From an uncultured Pelagibacteraceae bacterium (GTDB taxonomy: Bacteria; Pseudomonadota; Alphaproteobacteria; Pelagibacterales; Pelagibacteraceae), in NCBI GenBank assembly GCA_902545555.1, contig CACCGK010000005.1:1-48036 (forward strand): DNA of 48,036 nt, given 5' to 3'. Under the pieces are notes generated by a model. The model saw only the letters and a list, made by a program, of their open reading frames with translations. It was not told where the DNA came from and made no database searches. How positions within the stretch are numbered: the stretch's first letter is position 1; every line of letters begins with the position of its first letter. Shown one piece after another: positions 8,720-16,971 of the stretch. The translations under genes were made by a program, and so were the position numbers.

Positions 8720-9958
8720 ATGAGAGATCACTTCAATGATCAAATTAAATTATCAAAAAAAATATTAAGAAAAAAATCACATAATTATATAAATAATTTT
8801 AAAAAAATTGAAAAATTCATAAAAAACGAAATTCAAGAAATAGAAAAATTAAAGAATTTATCAAAACCAATAATTCCAGATATTAATTTTTCAGATCTAA
8901 ATAATAAGAATAATAAAATTAAAGAAAGTGTAATGAATAGGGGCTGTATTATAATTAGGGACGTATTTGAAGATAAAAAAATAATTAGTCTTAATAAAGA
9001 ATTAGAGTCATATATAGAAGATAACAAATATTATGATGATCAAAAAAAAAAGGCAGGTTTAGATAAATATTTCAGTGATTTAAAATCAAGCAAACCCCAA
9101 ATATACGGTTTATACTGGTCAAAAACACAAATAGAAATAAGACATGCCGAGGAAATGGCTTATGTTAAAAAATGGCTTAATAATCTTTGGAATTTTAAGA
9201 ATAGTGAATATGAGGTTTTTGATCCAAATAAAGATTTATCTTACGCAGACAGAGTAAGAAGAAGAGAGCCTGGAGATAACACTTTGGGCTTATCACCTCA
9301 TTGTGACGCAGGATCAGTTGAGAGATGGACAGATACTAGCTACCAGAAAATTTATAAAGATATTTTTTCTGGTAACTTTGAAAATTATAATCCATTTGAC
9401 GCAAAATATAGAGATAAAACTATTGAGTTTGAGTCTCCTGCGGTTGCACATGTTTTTAGAACATTCCAAGGATGGACAGCATTAACTGAACAAGGACCAA
9501 ATGATGGAACATTACAATTAATACCAATTGCCAAAGCAATGGCTTATGTTTTAACTAGAGCATTACTAGATGACATTCCAGAATATGAATTATGTGGATC
9601 AAAACTTGGCAGAGCTCTCTCAGTTAATAAAGAATATCACTCCTTACTTTTAAGAGGTTTAATTTCTATACCCAAAATGAAACCAGGAGATACAGTCTGG
9701 TGGCACCCAGACGTTATCCATGCTGTTGAAGATAAACATTCAGGCAAAAATTATTCTAACGTTGTCTATGTTGGTGCAACACCTTACTGTAAAAAAAATC
9801 TTGATTATACAATAAAACAATCAAAAAAATTTCTAGAAGGTAAAAGCCCACCAGATTTTTCTGCTGAGGATTATGAAATAAATTATAAAGGAAGAGTTAG
9901 GTTAGAAGATTTAAGCTTATTAGCAAAGAAACAATTAGCTTTAGAGGAATGGAATTAA
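8720..9958 (+). CDS. DUF1479 (YbiU-like) Fe(II)/2-oxoglutarate-type oxygenase
   Basis: A 412-residue cytoplasmic protein of the DUF1479 family, which has a cupin/2OG-oxygenase fold but no established substrate. The metal-binding facial triad is visible: His194 and Asp196 in LSPHCDAGS, and His334 in WWHPDVIHAVED. The family blocks GWTALTEQGPNDGTLQLIPIA and RREPGDNTLG are also present. The first 70 residues are lysine- and asparagine-rich and probably helical. I use the ATG at 8720 rather than the TTG just before it. The gene follows the secreted protein by 5 bases and its 3' end overlaps the convergent glutaredoxin gene by 4 bases. Confidence 0.85.
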   Translation: MRDHFNDQIKLSKKILRKKSHNYINNFKKIEKFIKNEIQEIEKLKNLSKPIIPDINFSDLNNKNNKIKESVMNRGCIIIRDVFEDKKIISLNKELESYIEDNKYYDDQKKKAGLDKYFSDLKSSKPQIYGLYWSKTQIEIRHAEEMAYVKKWLNNLWNFKNSEYEVFDPNKDLSYADRVRRREPGDNTLGLSPHCDAGSVERWTDTSYQKIYKDIFSGNFENYNPFDAKYRDKTIEFESPAVAHVFRTFQGWTALTEQGPNDGTLQLIPIAKAMAYVLTRALLDDIPEYELCGSKLGRALSVNKEYHSLLLRGLISIPKMKPGDTVWWHPDVIHAVEDKHSGKNYSNVVYVGATPYCKKNLDYTIKQSKKFLEGKSPPDFSAEDYEINYKGRVRLEDLSLLAKKQLALEEWN

Positions 9959-10212
9959 TTATTTAAAAGATCCTGAAGTTTATTTTCTTTTTCTAAAGCT
10001 CTTACTTCATCATAACCACCAATATGTTGGTCATCAAAAAAAATTTGTGGAATAGTTCTTTTACCATTAGCTTTTTTAATCATCTCGTCAGCAGCACCTG
10101 CAATTTTTGAAATATCAATTTCATTATAGGGAGCGTTATTTCTAGCTAATAATCTTTTTGCAGCCTCACAATAATTACATAGCGGACCTGTATACATGGT
10201 AATTTTTTTCAT
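9955..10212 (-). CDS. grxC: Glutaredoxin 3-type thiol-disulfide oxidoreductase
   Basis: Small 85-residue dithiol glutaredoxin that uses glutathione to reduce disulfides or mixed disulfides in the cytoplasm. The active site is C12-N-Y-C15 rather than the common CPYC. The cis-proline segment (TIPQIFFDD) and the glutathione-binding GGYDE block follow at the expected distances. It is the second gene of a minus-strand pair behind the DUF2805 gene, 3 bases away, and overlaps the convergent oxygenase gene by 4 bases. Confidence 0.93.
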   Translation of the reverse strand: MKKITMYTGPLCNYCEAAKRLLARNNAPYNEIDISKIAGAADEMIKKANGKRTIPQIFFDDQHIGGYDEVRALEKENKLQDLLNN

Positions 10213-10215
10213 AAA

Positions 10216-10512
10216 TTATAGATAATCACCTTTTTTAATTTTACTAGTAATTTCTTTTCTAGAATATTCAAACTTTTTACGATGTTTTATACTTTTTTGA
10301 TTTACTCTTTTTCTCCACAATCTAAACGATGATGGTTTTAGAGATCTCCTCATAATTTTAATTACATCAGATTCCTTCTTTCCAGTCTTTTTTTCAATTT
10401 CCTCAAAAGTTATTCTGTCTGCCCAAGCTGCCCAAATGATCCAATCAGGATCGTCCATTTTGGGTTCTGGATTTTTGACTTTGGTAATTGGCCTGTGACC
10501 TTTTTTTTTCAT
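10216..10512 (-). CDS. DUF2805 / TIGR03643 family protein
   Basis: A 98-residue basic protein of a small uncharacterised family. The central block DPDWIIWAAWADRITFEEIE followed by KTGKKESDVIKIMRRSLKPSSFRLWRKRV is the family core; it resembles a helix-turn-helix (residues about 33-65) and ends in a basic tail, so nucleic-acid binding is possible but unproven. It is first in the operon with grxC, with a good -10 element 53 bases upstream. Confidence 0.82.
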   Translation of the reverse strand: MKKKGHRPITKVKNPEPKMDDPDWIIWAAWADRITFEEIEKKTGKKESDVIKIMRRSLKPSSFRLWRKRVNQKSIKHRKKFEYSRKEITSKIKKGDYL

Positions 10513-10564
10513 AAATCCTTTATATTTGAAAAAAATATTTAATGCATTTTTTTTACCCTTTGAT

Positions 10565-10570
10565 ATTATA
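10565..10570 (-). promoter_or_regulatory. Likely -10 element for the DUF2805-grxC operon
   Basis: On the minus strand this reads TATAAT exactly, 53 bases upstream of the DUF2805 start codon. The matching -35 region is weak (no TTGACA at 17 bases). It would give a leader of roughly 45 nucleotides. The assignment rests only on sequence match and position. Confidence 0.5.
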
Positions 10571-10575
10571 TTCTA

Positions 10576-10629
10576 GATAGTCCTTCTTAGCCATCTTTAG
10601 CTCCCGGTTTTTAAGGACTATCTTTTTTT
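10576..10629 (+). terminator. Terminator-like hairpin ending at the lysE-family start codon
   Basis: Perfect 10-base arms, GATAGTCCTT (10576-10585) and AAGGACTATC (10613-10622), enclose a 27-base loop and are followed by seven T residues. The next base is the A of the LysE-family ATG. On the plus strand this is the layout of an intrinsic terminator, although the loop is unusually long. There is no plus-strand gene immediately upstream to terminate, so it is either a leader attenuator, the end of a short RNA, or a structured regulatory leader. A possible plus-strand -10 (TATATT) lies just before the first arm. Confidence 0.55.
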
Positions 10630-11244
10630 ATGCTCCCCCTAGATTTTATTCTTTATTTACAAATTATAATATTTTTATTTATTACCCCTGGAACTCCCAG
10701 AATTGTAATTATCTCTTATTCAATGAATTATGGTGTTGGTAAATGTGTATGGTCTGCTTTAGGCGATATAACTGCAAATTTAATTCAGGCAACTTTAGTT
10801 ATTTTTGTTATTGGATCTTTTTTTTCTGAGAATTCAACAATACTAAATGCATTTAAGTGGATAGGAATAATTTATTTATTATATTTAGCTTACGATATTT
10901 ATAAATCTCGACCAAAAAGCATTTCAAATGAAGGAGAAATAGAAAAAAGTAAATTATCTTTTTTTAGAGATGGTTTTTTAGTTGCTGGCACAAGTCCTAA
11001 GGCTTGGATGTTTTTTCCTTTTATTTTTCCTCAATTTATTGACTTTAATTCAAATTTATTGGTTCAGTTTGTAATTTTAATTACAACTTACATCGTTTTA
11101 GATTTTTTATCTTTAATTGGTTACGCAATGCTTGCACAGAAATTAATTAAATGGATCACTGCAAATCCAAAAACAATAAATACAATTTCTGCGAGTGTTT
11201 TAGTTATTATTGCGGCAATAATCCTAATTACACAACAATATTGA
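10630..11244 (+). CDS. LysE/RhtB-family amino-acid exporter
   Basis: A 204-residue inner-membrane protein with six hydrophobic helices. It shows the family start: a first helix leading into FITPGTPRIVIIS (residues about 16-28, the LTPGP-like motif), then a glycine-rich second block, and the mid-protein SPKAWMFFPFIFPQF motif that marks LysE/RhtB exporters. It probably exports an amino acid such as threonine, homoserine or lysine, but the substrate cannot be told. It has no visible Shine-Dalgarno sequence; the ATG directly follows a hairpin and T-tract. It stands alone between the divergent DUF2805 gene and the binding-protein gene. Confidence 0.88.
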   Translation: MLPLDFILYLQIIIFLFITPGTPRIVIISYSMNYGVGKCVWSALGDITANLIQATLVIFVIGSFFSENSTILNAFKWIGIIYLLYLAYDIYKSRPKSISNEGEIEKSKLSFFRDGFLVAGTSPKAWMFFPFIFPQFIDFNSNLLVQFVILITTYIVLDFLSLIGYAMLAQKLIKWITANPKTINTISASVLVIIAAIILITQQY

Positions 11245-11267
11245 CCGATTTTGGCTCTTATTGCCAC

Positions 11268-11296
11268 TTGCATAAAATAAAATTTCTTTATTTAAT
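11268..11296 (+). promoter_or_regulatory. Candidate promoter for the first Liv-type operon
   Basis: TTGCAT (11268-11273) and TTTAAT (11291-11296) are separated by 17 bases, each differing from consensus by two positions or fewer. The predicted transcript would carry a leader of about 28 nucleotides containing the AGAGGAAAT ribosome-binding site just before the binding-protein ATG. A+T richness makes chance matches likely. Confidence 0.4.
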
Positions 11297-11330
11297 CAGT
11301 TTATAATTAATTAATTAAAGAGGAAATAAA

Positions 11331-12569
11331 ATGCGATTAAATAAGATAATTTTAAGTTTTGTTTCTGCATTAGTAATTTTATTTTCAACTTCTGTTGTAT
11401 CATTTGCAAAAGTTGTTGGTGACAAAATTATTTTAGGTGCTGCTATTTCCCTAACTGGTAAATACTCATCAAATGGTGTTCATACTCAAAATGGTTACAA
11501 CATGGCCGTTGATAGAATTAACAGCATGGGTGGTGTCAAAGTTGGTGGAAAAACTTATAAGTTTGATATTATTTATTATGATGATGAGTCAAACCCTAAG
11601 AGAGCTGCACAGCTTGCAGAAAGATTAATTTCACAAGATGGTGTTGAGTTTATGCTTGGCCCTTACAGTTCTGGTTTAACTAAAGCGATTGCACCGGTTA
11701 CTGAAAAATATGGTGTTCCAATGGTTGAAGCAAATGGTGCATCTAGATCTTTGTTTACAAAAGGTTACAAATATCTATTTGCTGTATTAGCTCCAGCTAA
11801 TTTGTATCTTGATGTTGCTATTGATTTAGCAGTTGAAAAGAATAATGGAAAACCAGTGACGGTAGCAATGGCATTCGAACAAGATGCGTTTTCTCAAGAT
11901 GTTAGATTGGGAGTTTTAGATGCAATTAAAAGAACTGGCTCAAAAAAGGTAATAGATGATAAGTTACCAAAAGAGTTAAACGATATGGCTGCTACATTAG
12001 TTAAAGTCAAACAAATGAAGCCAGATGTTCTTGTTGTATCAGGTCATACAAAAGGTGCACTTACTGCAATTAGACAAATTGCTGAAATGAAGGTAGATGT
12101 TCCAATGTTGGCTATGACTCACTGTGATGCTGCTAAACTATCAAAACAGCATGGCAAAAACTCACAGTATGCACTATGCGCTTCTCAATGGCACAAAACA
12201 TTAACATACAAAGATAATTTCTTTAAAGATGGAATGACTTATGCGGCTGACTTTGAGAAAGAGTTTGGATATGATCCACCTTATCAATCTGCAGAATCTT
12301 CTGCTGCACTGTTAGTATTTAAAGATGCTTTTGAAAGAGCAAATTCGTTTGATCAGAAAAAAGTAAGAGATGCTCTTGCAGCTACTAACATGCAAACATT
12401 CTATGGAAATATAAAATTTGCACCTGGTGGTCAAAATGTTGACAAACCTATGGTACTTTTCCAAGTAATGTGTGATGACTCAGGTAAATGTGAGAATAAA
12501 GTTGTTGCGCCAACTAAATGGGCATCAGCTAAGTTAATACATCCTGTTCCTAAGTGGTCAGAAAGATAA
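11331..12569 (+). CDS. livK: Branched-chain amino-acid-type ABC transporter substrate-binding protein
   Basis: A 412-residue periplasmic binding protein of the Leu/Ile/Val receptor type (Peripla_BP_6). A signal peptide spans residues 1-26 and ends VSFA. The mature N-terminus holds the family strand IILGAAISLTGKYSS, then ERLISQDGVEFMLGPYSSG. A purine-rich ribosome-binding site (AGAGGAAAT) precedes the ATG. It is followed by a strong hairpin terminator and then by the two permeases and two ATPases of the same system. Related receptors bind amides and short organic acids, so Leu/Ile/Val specificity is an assumption. Confidence 0.9.
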   Translation: MRLNKIILSFVSALVILFSTSVVSFAKVVGDKIILGAAISLTGKYSSNGVHTQNGYNMAVDRINSMGGVKVGGKTYKFDIIYYDDESNPKRAAQLAERLISQDGVEFMLGPYSSGLTKAIAPVTEKYGVPMVEANGASRSLFTKGYKYLFAVLAPANLYLDVAIDLAVEKNNGKPVTVAMAFEQDAFSQDVRLGVLDAIKRTGSKKVIDDKLPKELNDMAATLVKVKQMKPDVLVVSGHTKGALTAIRQIAEMKVDVPMLAMTHCDAAKLSKQHGKNSQYALCASQWHKTLTYKDNFFKDGMTYAADFEKEFGYDPPYQSAESSAALLVFKDAFERANSFDQKKVRDALAATNMQTFYGNIKFAPGGQNVDKPMVLFQVMCDDSGKCENKVVAPTKWASAKLIHPVPKWSER

Positions 12570-12582
12570 AATAAAAAATATC

Positions 12583-12613
12583 AAAGCCCCCTAGTATTAG
12601 GGGGCTTTTTTTT
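12583..12613 (+). terminator. Rho-independent terminator / attenuator between binding protein and permease
   Basis: Eleven-base perfect arms, AAAGCCCCCTA (12583-12593) and TAGGGGGCTTT (12598-12608), with a 4-base loop and a continuous T-tract to 12613. It lies 13 bases after the binding-protein stop codon and 20 bases before the LivH start. In such transporter operons a partial terminator here lets the binding protein be made in excess of the membrane parts. Confidence 0.9.
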
Positions 12614-12633
12614 ATATAACCCAAATACTTTTT

Positions 12634-13527
12634 ATGGATTTCATGGTTTTCCAATATCCGATGATAACGGTCCAAGCTTGCTTGGATGGAATCCTACTTG
12701 GAATTTTATTCGCATTGATTGCGTACGGAATGGCTCTTCAATGGGGAGTGATGAACATAATTAATATTGCACAAGGAGATCTTGTTATTCTGGGAGGGTA
12801 TATTGCTTACTTTATGTATCTCTACGGTATTCATCCAGCGTGGGGTGTAATTGTAGCACCAGTAATTATGTATTTTCTAGGTGTACTAATTTACAAGCTG
12901 GTTATTAACAAAGTAGTGGATAGAGACTTATTTATCTCTATATTAGCAACTTTTGGAATAAGTATTCTGTTCATGCAATTAATGAATTTTGCATTTGGTG
13001 CTGACGTTGTACTTGCAAACTCAGATTATGGAACAACTATGTTATTTAATGATAATGTTGTGTTGCCAAACTCAAAACTTTTTTCAGCTTTCATAAGTAT
13101 TTTATTCGCAATATGTCTAGTAATTTACATGAAAAAATCTAAGCTTGGTCGAGCTATTAGAGCTACTGCACAAAATGCTAGAGCTGCTAAAATTTTAGGT
13201 GTCGATACAGAAAAGGTTTATGCAGCAACTTTTGGTATAAATGCTGCTCTTTGTGGTGTAGCTGGAGCTTTAATTTCAATAACATTTACAATTCACCCTT
13301 ATATGGGATTACCATATACAATTCGATCATTTATGATCGTTATTGTTGCGGGCCTTGGAAATTTACCAGGAGTTGCAATGTCTGGCATGGGCCTAGGTGT
13401 ATTTGAGGAATTTGCTGACTATATTCTAGGAACAGAGTTTAGAATTGGATCTGTATTTTTATTATTAGTATTAATTTTAGTTTACAGAAGGTTTAAACTT
13501 TCAAGAAAAAGAGAGTACCTAAAATGA
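12634..13527 (+). CDS. livH: Branched-chain amino-acid-type ABC permease LivH
   Basis: Inner-membrane permease of 297 residues with about eight helices. The family blocks are present: GILLGILFALIAYGMALQWG near the start, NIAQGDLVILGGY, and the cytoplasmic coupling segment GRAIRATAQNARAAKILGVD followed by VVAGLGNLPGVAMSG-like residues near the C-terminus. It forms a heterodimer with LivM (13693-14745). Its last codons overlap the next small gene by 4 bases (ATGA), so translation is coupled. Confidence 0.92.
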   Translation: MDFMVFQYPMITVQACLDGILLGILFALIAYGMALQWGVMNIINIAQGDLVILGGYIAYFMYLYGIHPAWGVIVAPVIMYFLGVLIYKLVINKVVDRDLFISILATFGISILFMQLMNFAFGADVVLANSDYGTTMLFNDNVVLPNSKLFSAFISILFAICLVIYMKKSKLGRAIRATAQNARAAKILGVDTEKVYAATFGINAALCGVAGALISITFTIHPYMGLPYTIRSFMIVIVAGLGNLPGVAMSGMGLGVFEEFADYILGTEFRIGSVFLLLVLILVYRRFKLSRKREYLK

Positions 13528-13706
13528 AAAAAGTTGAAATTACAGATGATACTGGAAACATAATTAAAGTTGATATCGAAAAATTTAAAAAACATCTAGA
13601 TGAGTATCATTTAAATGGATCAAGCGTACATGAAGAGAATGGACATTACTTTACAGTTGACCAAAAATTTAGAGATAAAATAAACAGCTTATATGAACAA
13701 GAATAA
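13524..13706 (+). CDS. Small 60-residue protein inside the Liv operon, function unknown
   Basis: I do not recognise this protein. It is 60 residues, soluble, highly charged, and has no signal peptide or membrane segment. The first half looks like two beta strands and a helix (VEITDDTGNIIKVDIEKFKKH), and the middle is histidine-rich (four His within about 20 residues: HLDEYHLNGSSVHEENGHYF). It overlaps livH by 4 bases and livM by 14 bases, so both junctions are overlapped in a way expected for a translated gene rather than a chance frame. A small accessory or regulatory subunit of the transporter is possible. Confidence 0.75.
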   Translation: MKKVEITDDTGNIIKVDIEKFKKHLDEYHLNGSSVHEENGHYFTVDQKFRDKINSLYEQE

Positions 13707-14745
13707 CATAATTTTATATTCTGGTATTTTGATTTTTGGCTTAATAGCTCCATTCTTGTTTCCAGCTTTTAAAGTTCAATTATCAATACTTTGTGTATTG
13801 ATAGTTCTTGCGACTACTTGGAATATTCAAGGTGGTGAGATGGGTTATAATTCATTTGGAAATATTTTGTTTTATGGTCTTGGTATGTATCTTTGTGCAT
13901 CGGTTCAAGTTGGAATGTTTTTTCCATTGGCAGAATGGACTGAAAGTGGTGGCGAGAAAACATTTGTACATACTCCTACCCAGTTTTTTCAAGGAATGGC
14001 TTCTGGGTTAGTTGTTGCAGCTATAGTTCCAACTATTATTGCTGGTTTAATAGGATATTCAATTTTAGGTCTAAGAGGTCATTACTTTGCGATCTGCACA
14101 TTGGGTTTAGGAGTAGCTGCTGGCGAAATTTCTGGAGGAATAGAAATTATTGGTGCTGGTCAAGGTTTTACAACACCTCCATTTCCAGACGTTGGAAGTT
14201 TAGAAGCAAGAGGAGAATTTTTTTATTTCTTAAGTTTCTTTACTTTAATTTTGACATTTATTGCAGTGCGTTCAATTTATTCTACAAGATTTAAATTAAT
14301 ACTTAATGCTATCAGAGATAATGAAGATAAAGCTGAAGCAATGGGCATTGAAACAATGAAATATAAAATTATTGGCTGGATGATCTCAGCTTTCTTTTGT
14401 GGATTAGCTGGTGGAATAATGGGCGGATTAGTTGGCTACATAGACTCTACAGACGTTGCATTTGATGGAAGAGAGATGGGTGTATTCATGGTATTGATGG
14501 CAATACTTGGAGGAAAGGGAACACTTTGGGGTCCGATTATAGGTGCAACTATATTCCATATATTTAAAGAAGGTTTTTGGACATTCTTTTTAGGTTGGCA
14601 GTATGTTGCTCTTGGAGTTTTGATTGTAGTAATTGTAATTTATTTCCCAGAAGGAATTATGGGATGGTTAAGAGAAAAATATCCAGAACGTTTCGGTGAA
14701 GTAGTTGATGAAAAAGATCGTAAAGCACAGGTAGAACTTAAATGA
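13693..14745 (+). CDS. livM: Branched-chain amino-acid-type ABC permease LivM
   Basis: Second permease subunit, 350 residues, about ten hydrophobic helices. The family sequence is clear: QGGEMGYNSFGNILFYGLGMY, then LRGHYFAICTLGLG, the coupling helix NAIRDNEDKAEAMGIETMKYK (about residues 198-218), and a C-terminal IYFPEGIMGWL. An acidic cytoplasmic tail of about 25 residues follows the last helix. It overlaps the preceding 60-residue gene by 14 bases and livG by 4 bases. Confidence 0.92.
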   Translation: MNKNNIILYSGILIFGLIAPFLFPAFKVQLSILCVLIVLATTWNIQGGEMGYNSFGNILFYGLGMYLCASVQVGMFFPLAEWTESGGEKTFVHTPTQFFQGMASGLVVAAIVPTIIAGLIGYSILGLRGHYFAICTLGLGVAAGEISGGIEIIGAGQGFTTPPFPDVGSLEARGEFFYFLSFFTLILTFIAVRSIYSTRFKLILNAIRDNEDKAEAMGIETMKYKIIGWMISAFFCGLAGGIMGGLVGYIDSTDVAFDGREMGVFMVLMAILGGKGTLWGPIIGATIFHIFKEGFWTFFLGWQYVALGVLIVVIVIYFPEGIMGWLREKYPERFGEVVDEKDRKAQVELK

Positions 14746-15482
14746 GTATTTTAGAAGTAAGCAACGTAAGTAAATCATTTGGTGGTGTTAAAGCTAATGT
14801 AGACATCTCAATGAATGTTGAAAAAGGTAAGATAGTTGGATTAATTGGGCCAAATGGTTCAGGCAAAACTACATTGTTTAATTCAATTGTAGGGACTTAC
14901 CCAATAGATAATGGATCTATTAAATTTAATGGTAAAGAAGTTTCTGAGTTACCAGTTCCAGTTATTGCTAAGTTAGGACTGCTAAGAACTTTTCAACAAA
15001 CTAGAATTTATGGAAAACTTAATTGCATAGAAAATATGCTCATTAGTCACAAAGGTAGTGACGCAAATTTAATGAAAATATTTTCTAAAATTCCAAAAGA
15101 ATTAACTGAAAAGGCTGAAAATCTATTAAATTTTGTAGGATTATATCAAAAAAGAAAGCTAAGAGCAGGAGATCTATCTTTTGGCCAGCAAAAATTATTA
15201 GAATTGGCGATGGCATTAATGAATGAGCCAGAGATGTTACTTCTAGATGAGCCTACAGCTGGAATTAATCCAACTCTAATAAATGGTATTATTGATAGAT
15301 TAATTAAAGTTAATCAAGATTTTGGAATAACACTTTTAGTGATTGAGCATAACATGAGAGTAATTATGCAATTAGCAGAAAATATTTTTTGTTTAGCTCA
15401 TGGTAAAATGTTGGCTAATGGATCACCAGATGAAATTAAAAATGATAAACGTGTCATTGATGCGTATTTAGGAGCACAATAA
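14742..15482 (+). CDS. livG: Liv-type ABC transporter ATPase LivG
   Basis: Cytoplasmic ATPase subunit, 246 residues. Walker A is GPNGSGKTT at about 36-44, the Q-loop lies in RTFQQTRIYGKLN, the ABC signature reads LSFGQQKLLELA (an LSFGQ variant of LSGGQ), Walker B is MLLLDEPTAGINP, and the H-loop is VIEHNM. The ATG overlaps the livM stop by 4 bases and the stop overlaps livF by one base. It pairs with the following LivF to drive the LivH/LivM permease. Confidence 0.93.
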   Translation: MSILEVSNVSKSFGGVKANVDISMNVEKGKIVGLIGPNGSGKTTLFNSIVGTYPIDNGSIKFNGKEVSELPVPVIAKLGLLRTFQQTRIYGKLNCIENMLISHKGSDANLMKIFSKIPKELTEKAENLLNFVGLYQKRKLRAGDLSFGQQKLLELAMALMNEPEMLLLDEPTAGINPTLINGIIDRLIKVNQDFGITLLVIEHNMRVIMQLAENIFCLAHGKMLANGSPDEIKNDKRVIDAYLGAQ

Positions 15483-16267
15483 TGGCTAACCAATATGAAG
15501 TATTAGGAAAAGCTCCAACACCAGATGATTTAAAAAAACTATCTCCAAACGAAGTTCATTTAACTATTAAAAATTTAAACGCTGGTTATGGAAAAATGGA
15601 AATTTTACATAACTTTGATTTATTCGTAAACAAAGCTCAGTCATTATGTTTAATTGGTCCTAATGGTGCTGGCAAATCTACAATTCTTCATTCAATATAT
15701 GGTTTTACAAATATTTTTTCTGGCCAAATTGAACTTGAAGGAAAAGAAATTACAAATCTTACCCCAGCAGAAAAGTTAAAGTCAGTTGGTATAGCTTATA
15801 TATTACAGGATAACTCCGTATTTCCAGATATGACAGTAGAAGAAAACTTATTAATGGGAGGATACATAAAAGAAAAAACAGATGAATCATTTGAAGAGGC
15901 TGAAAGAATTTTTGAAAAGTATGAAAGGTTAAGAAATAGAAGAAACCAACCCGCAAAAGTTTTATCTGGAGGTGAGAGAAGATTGCTAGAAATATCTAGA
16001 GCGTTAGTTATGAAACCTTCAGTACTTTTAGTTGACGAACCTTCAATTGGACTTGAACCTAGATATATTGAGATGGTTTTTGAAATATTAAGAGATCTTC
16101 AGCAAAATGAAAAAAAAACAATCATTCTAGTTGAGCAAAATGCCAAAAAAGGATTGGAGTTTGCAGATATAGGATACGTTTTAGTATCTGGGCAAACTGC
16201 TATTGCAGGTAAAGGAGATGACTTACTTCAAAATCCTGATGTTGGTAGATTGTTCCTAGGTGGATAA
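15482..16267 (+). CDS. livF: Liv-type ABC transporter ATPase LivF
   Basis: Second ATPase subunit, 261 residues. Walker A GPNGAGKST begins near residue 59, the Q-loop is AYILQDNSVFPDM, the signature is LSGGERRLLEISRAL, Walker B is VLLVDEPSIGLEP and the H-loop is LVEQNA. About 28 residues precede the usual LivF start, giving an N-terminal extension (EVLGKAPTPDDLKKLSPNEV) with no domain I recognise. It shares a one-base overlap with both neighbours. Confidence 0.93.
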   Translation: MANQYEVLGKAPTPDDLKKLSPNEVHLTIKNLNAGYGKMEILHNFDLFVNKAQSLCLIGPNGAGKSTILHSIYGFTNIFSGQIELEGKEITNLTPAEKLKSVGIAYILQDNSVFPDMTVEENLLMGGYIKEKTDESFEEAERIFEKYERLRNRRNQPAKVLSGGERRLLEISRALVMKPSVLLVDEPSIGLEPRYIEMVFEILRDLQQNEKKTIILVEQNAKKGLEFADIGYVLVSGQTAIAGKGDDLLQNPDVGRLFLGG

Positions 16268-16971
16268 TGATTAATAAAAATTTTTTCTTTAAAGGATATA
16301 GATCTACATTTACACATGATAGTCCAGCTATTGCTTTAACTTGTTGCTTTATAGCAATTGGAGCTCTATTTAAAAATTTAGGTTTTAATATTCAGGAAAG
16401 TATTTTTTCAACTGTTTTAACTTATGCTTTACCAGGCTCACTAGTAATGGCCGAGTCCATGTTAATAGGAGCATCTTTGTTAAATATTTTTTTGGCGGTA
16501 TGGATTGTGAATGCAAGACTTTACCCTATGGCTGTATCTTTATTTCCTTTAATGATGCATAGAAGTCAACCTAAGTGGAAATATTATTTTTCATGTCATT
16601 TCATTGCTATTTCCGCATGGTTAATCATGAAAAGCAATTATAAAAATATTCCAAAAAAACATAGAATTGATTATTGGATTGGTATTGGAAGCGCAACAGT
16701 AAGTGTATCAGTAATTGGAACATTTTTAGGTTTCTCTTTTTCAGAACATTTAAATCAAGATATGATGTTGGGTTTAGCAATTCTTAATCCAGTTTATTTT
16801 CTATGTATGATGATTGGCGCATCTAAAACTATACCAATAACTCTATCAGTTTTATTTGGAACTATATTAGGACCAATTATTTATTTATTCTCACCAGAGT
16901 GGTCAATTTTGATAGCAGGTATAATTGGTGGAACCTTAGCTTATCTAGTAGGAGAGCACAGTGTCAGCTAA
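16267..16971 (+). CDS. azlC: AzlC-family branched-chain amino-acid exporter, large subunit
   Basis: Inner-membrane protein of 234 residues with about eight helices. The family start is present: a short cytoplasmic segment, then DSPAIALTCCFIAIGALFKNLG, then VLTYALPGSLVMAESMLIGASL, and WIVNARLYPMAVSLFPLM, all typical AzlC blocks. AzlC with AzlD exports branched-chain amino acids in characterised relatives. The ATG overlaps the livF stop by one base, placing an exporter at the tail of an import operon. Its end overlaps azlD by 11 bases. Confidence 0.9.
   Translation: MINKNFFFKGYRSTFTHDSPAIALTCCFIAIGALFKNLGFNIQESIFSTVLTYALPGSLVMAESMLIGASLLNIFLAVWIVNARLYPMAVSLFPLMMHRSQPKWKYYFSCHFIAISAWLIMKSNYKNIPKKHRIDYWIGIGSATVSVSVIGTFLGFSFSEHLNQDMMLGLAILNPVYFLCMMIGASKTIPITLSVLFGTILGPIIYLFSPEWSILIAGIIGGTLAYLVGEHSVS

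Noticed and set aside
10520-10620. A minus-strand mini-frame (start GATGGCTAAGAAG, 13 codons with stop) after a GGGAG site within the lysE/DUF2805 divergent region.
   Set aside because: It lies across the likely -10 element of the DUF2805 operon, so it would not be transcribed from that promoter, and it is only about a dozen residues long.
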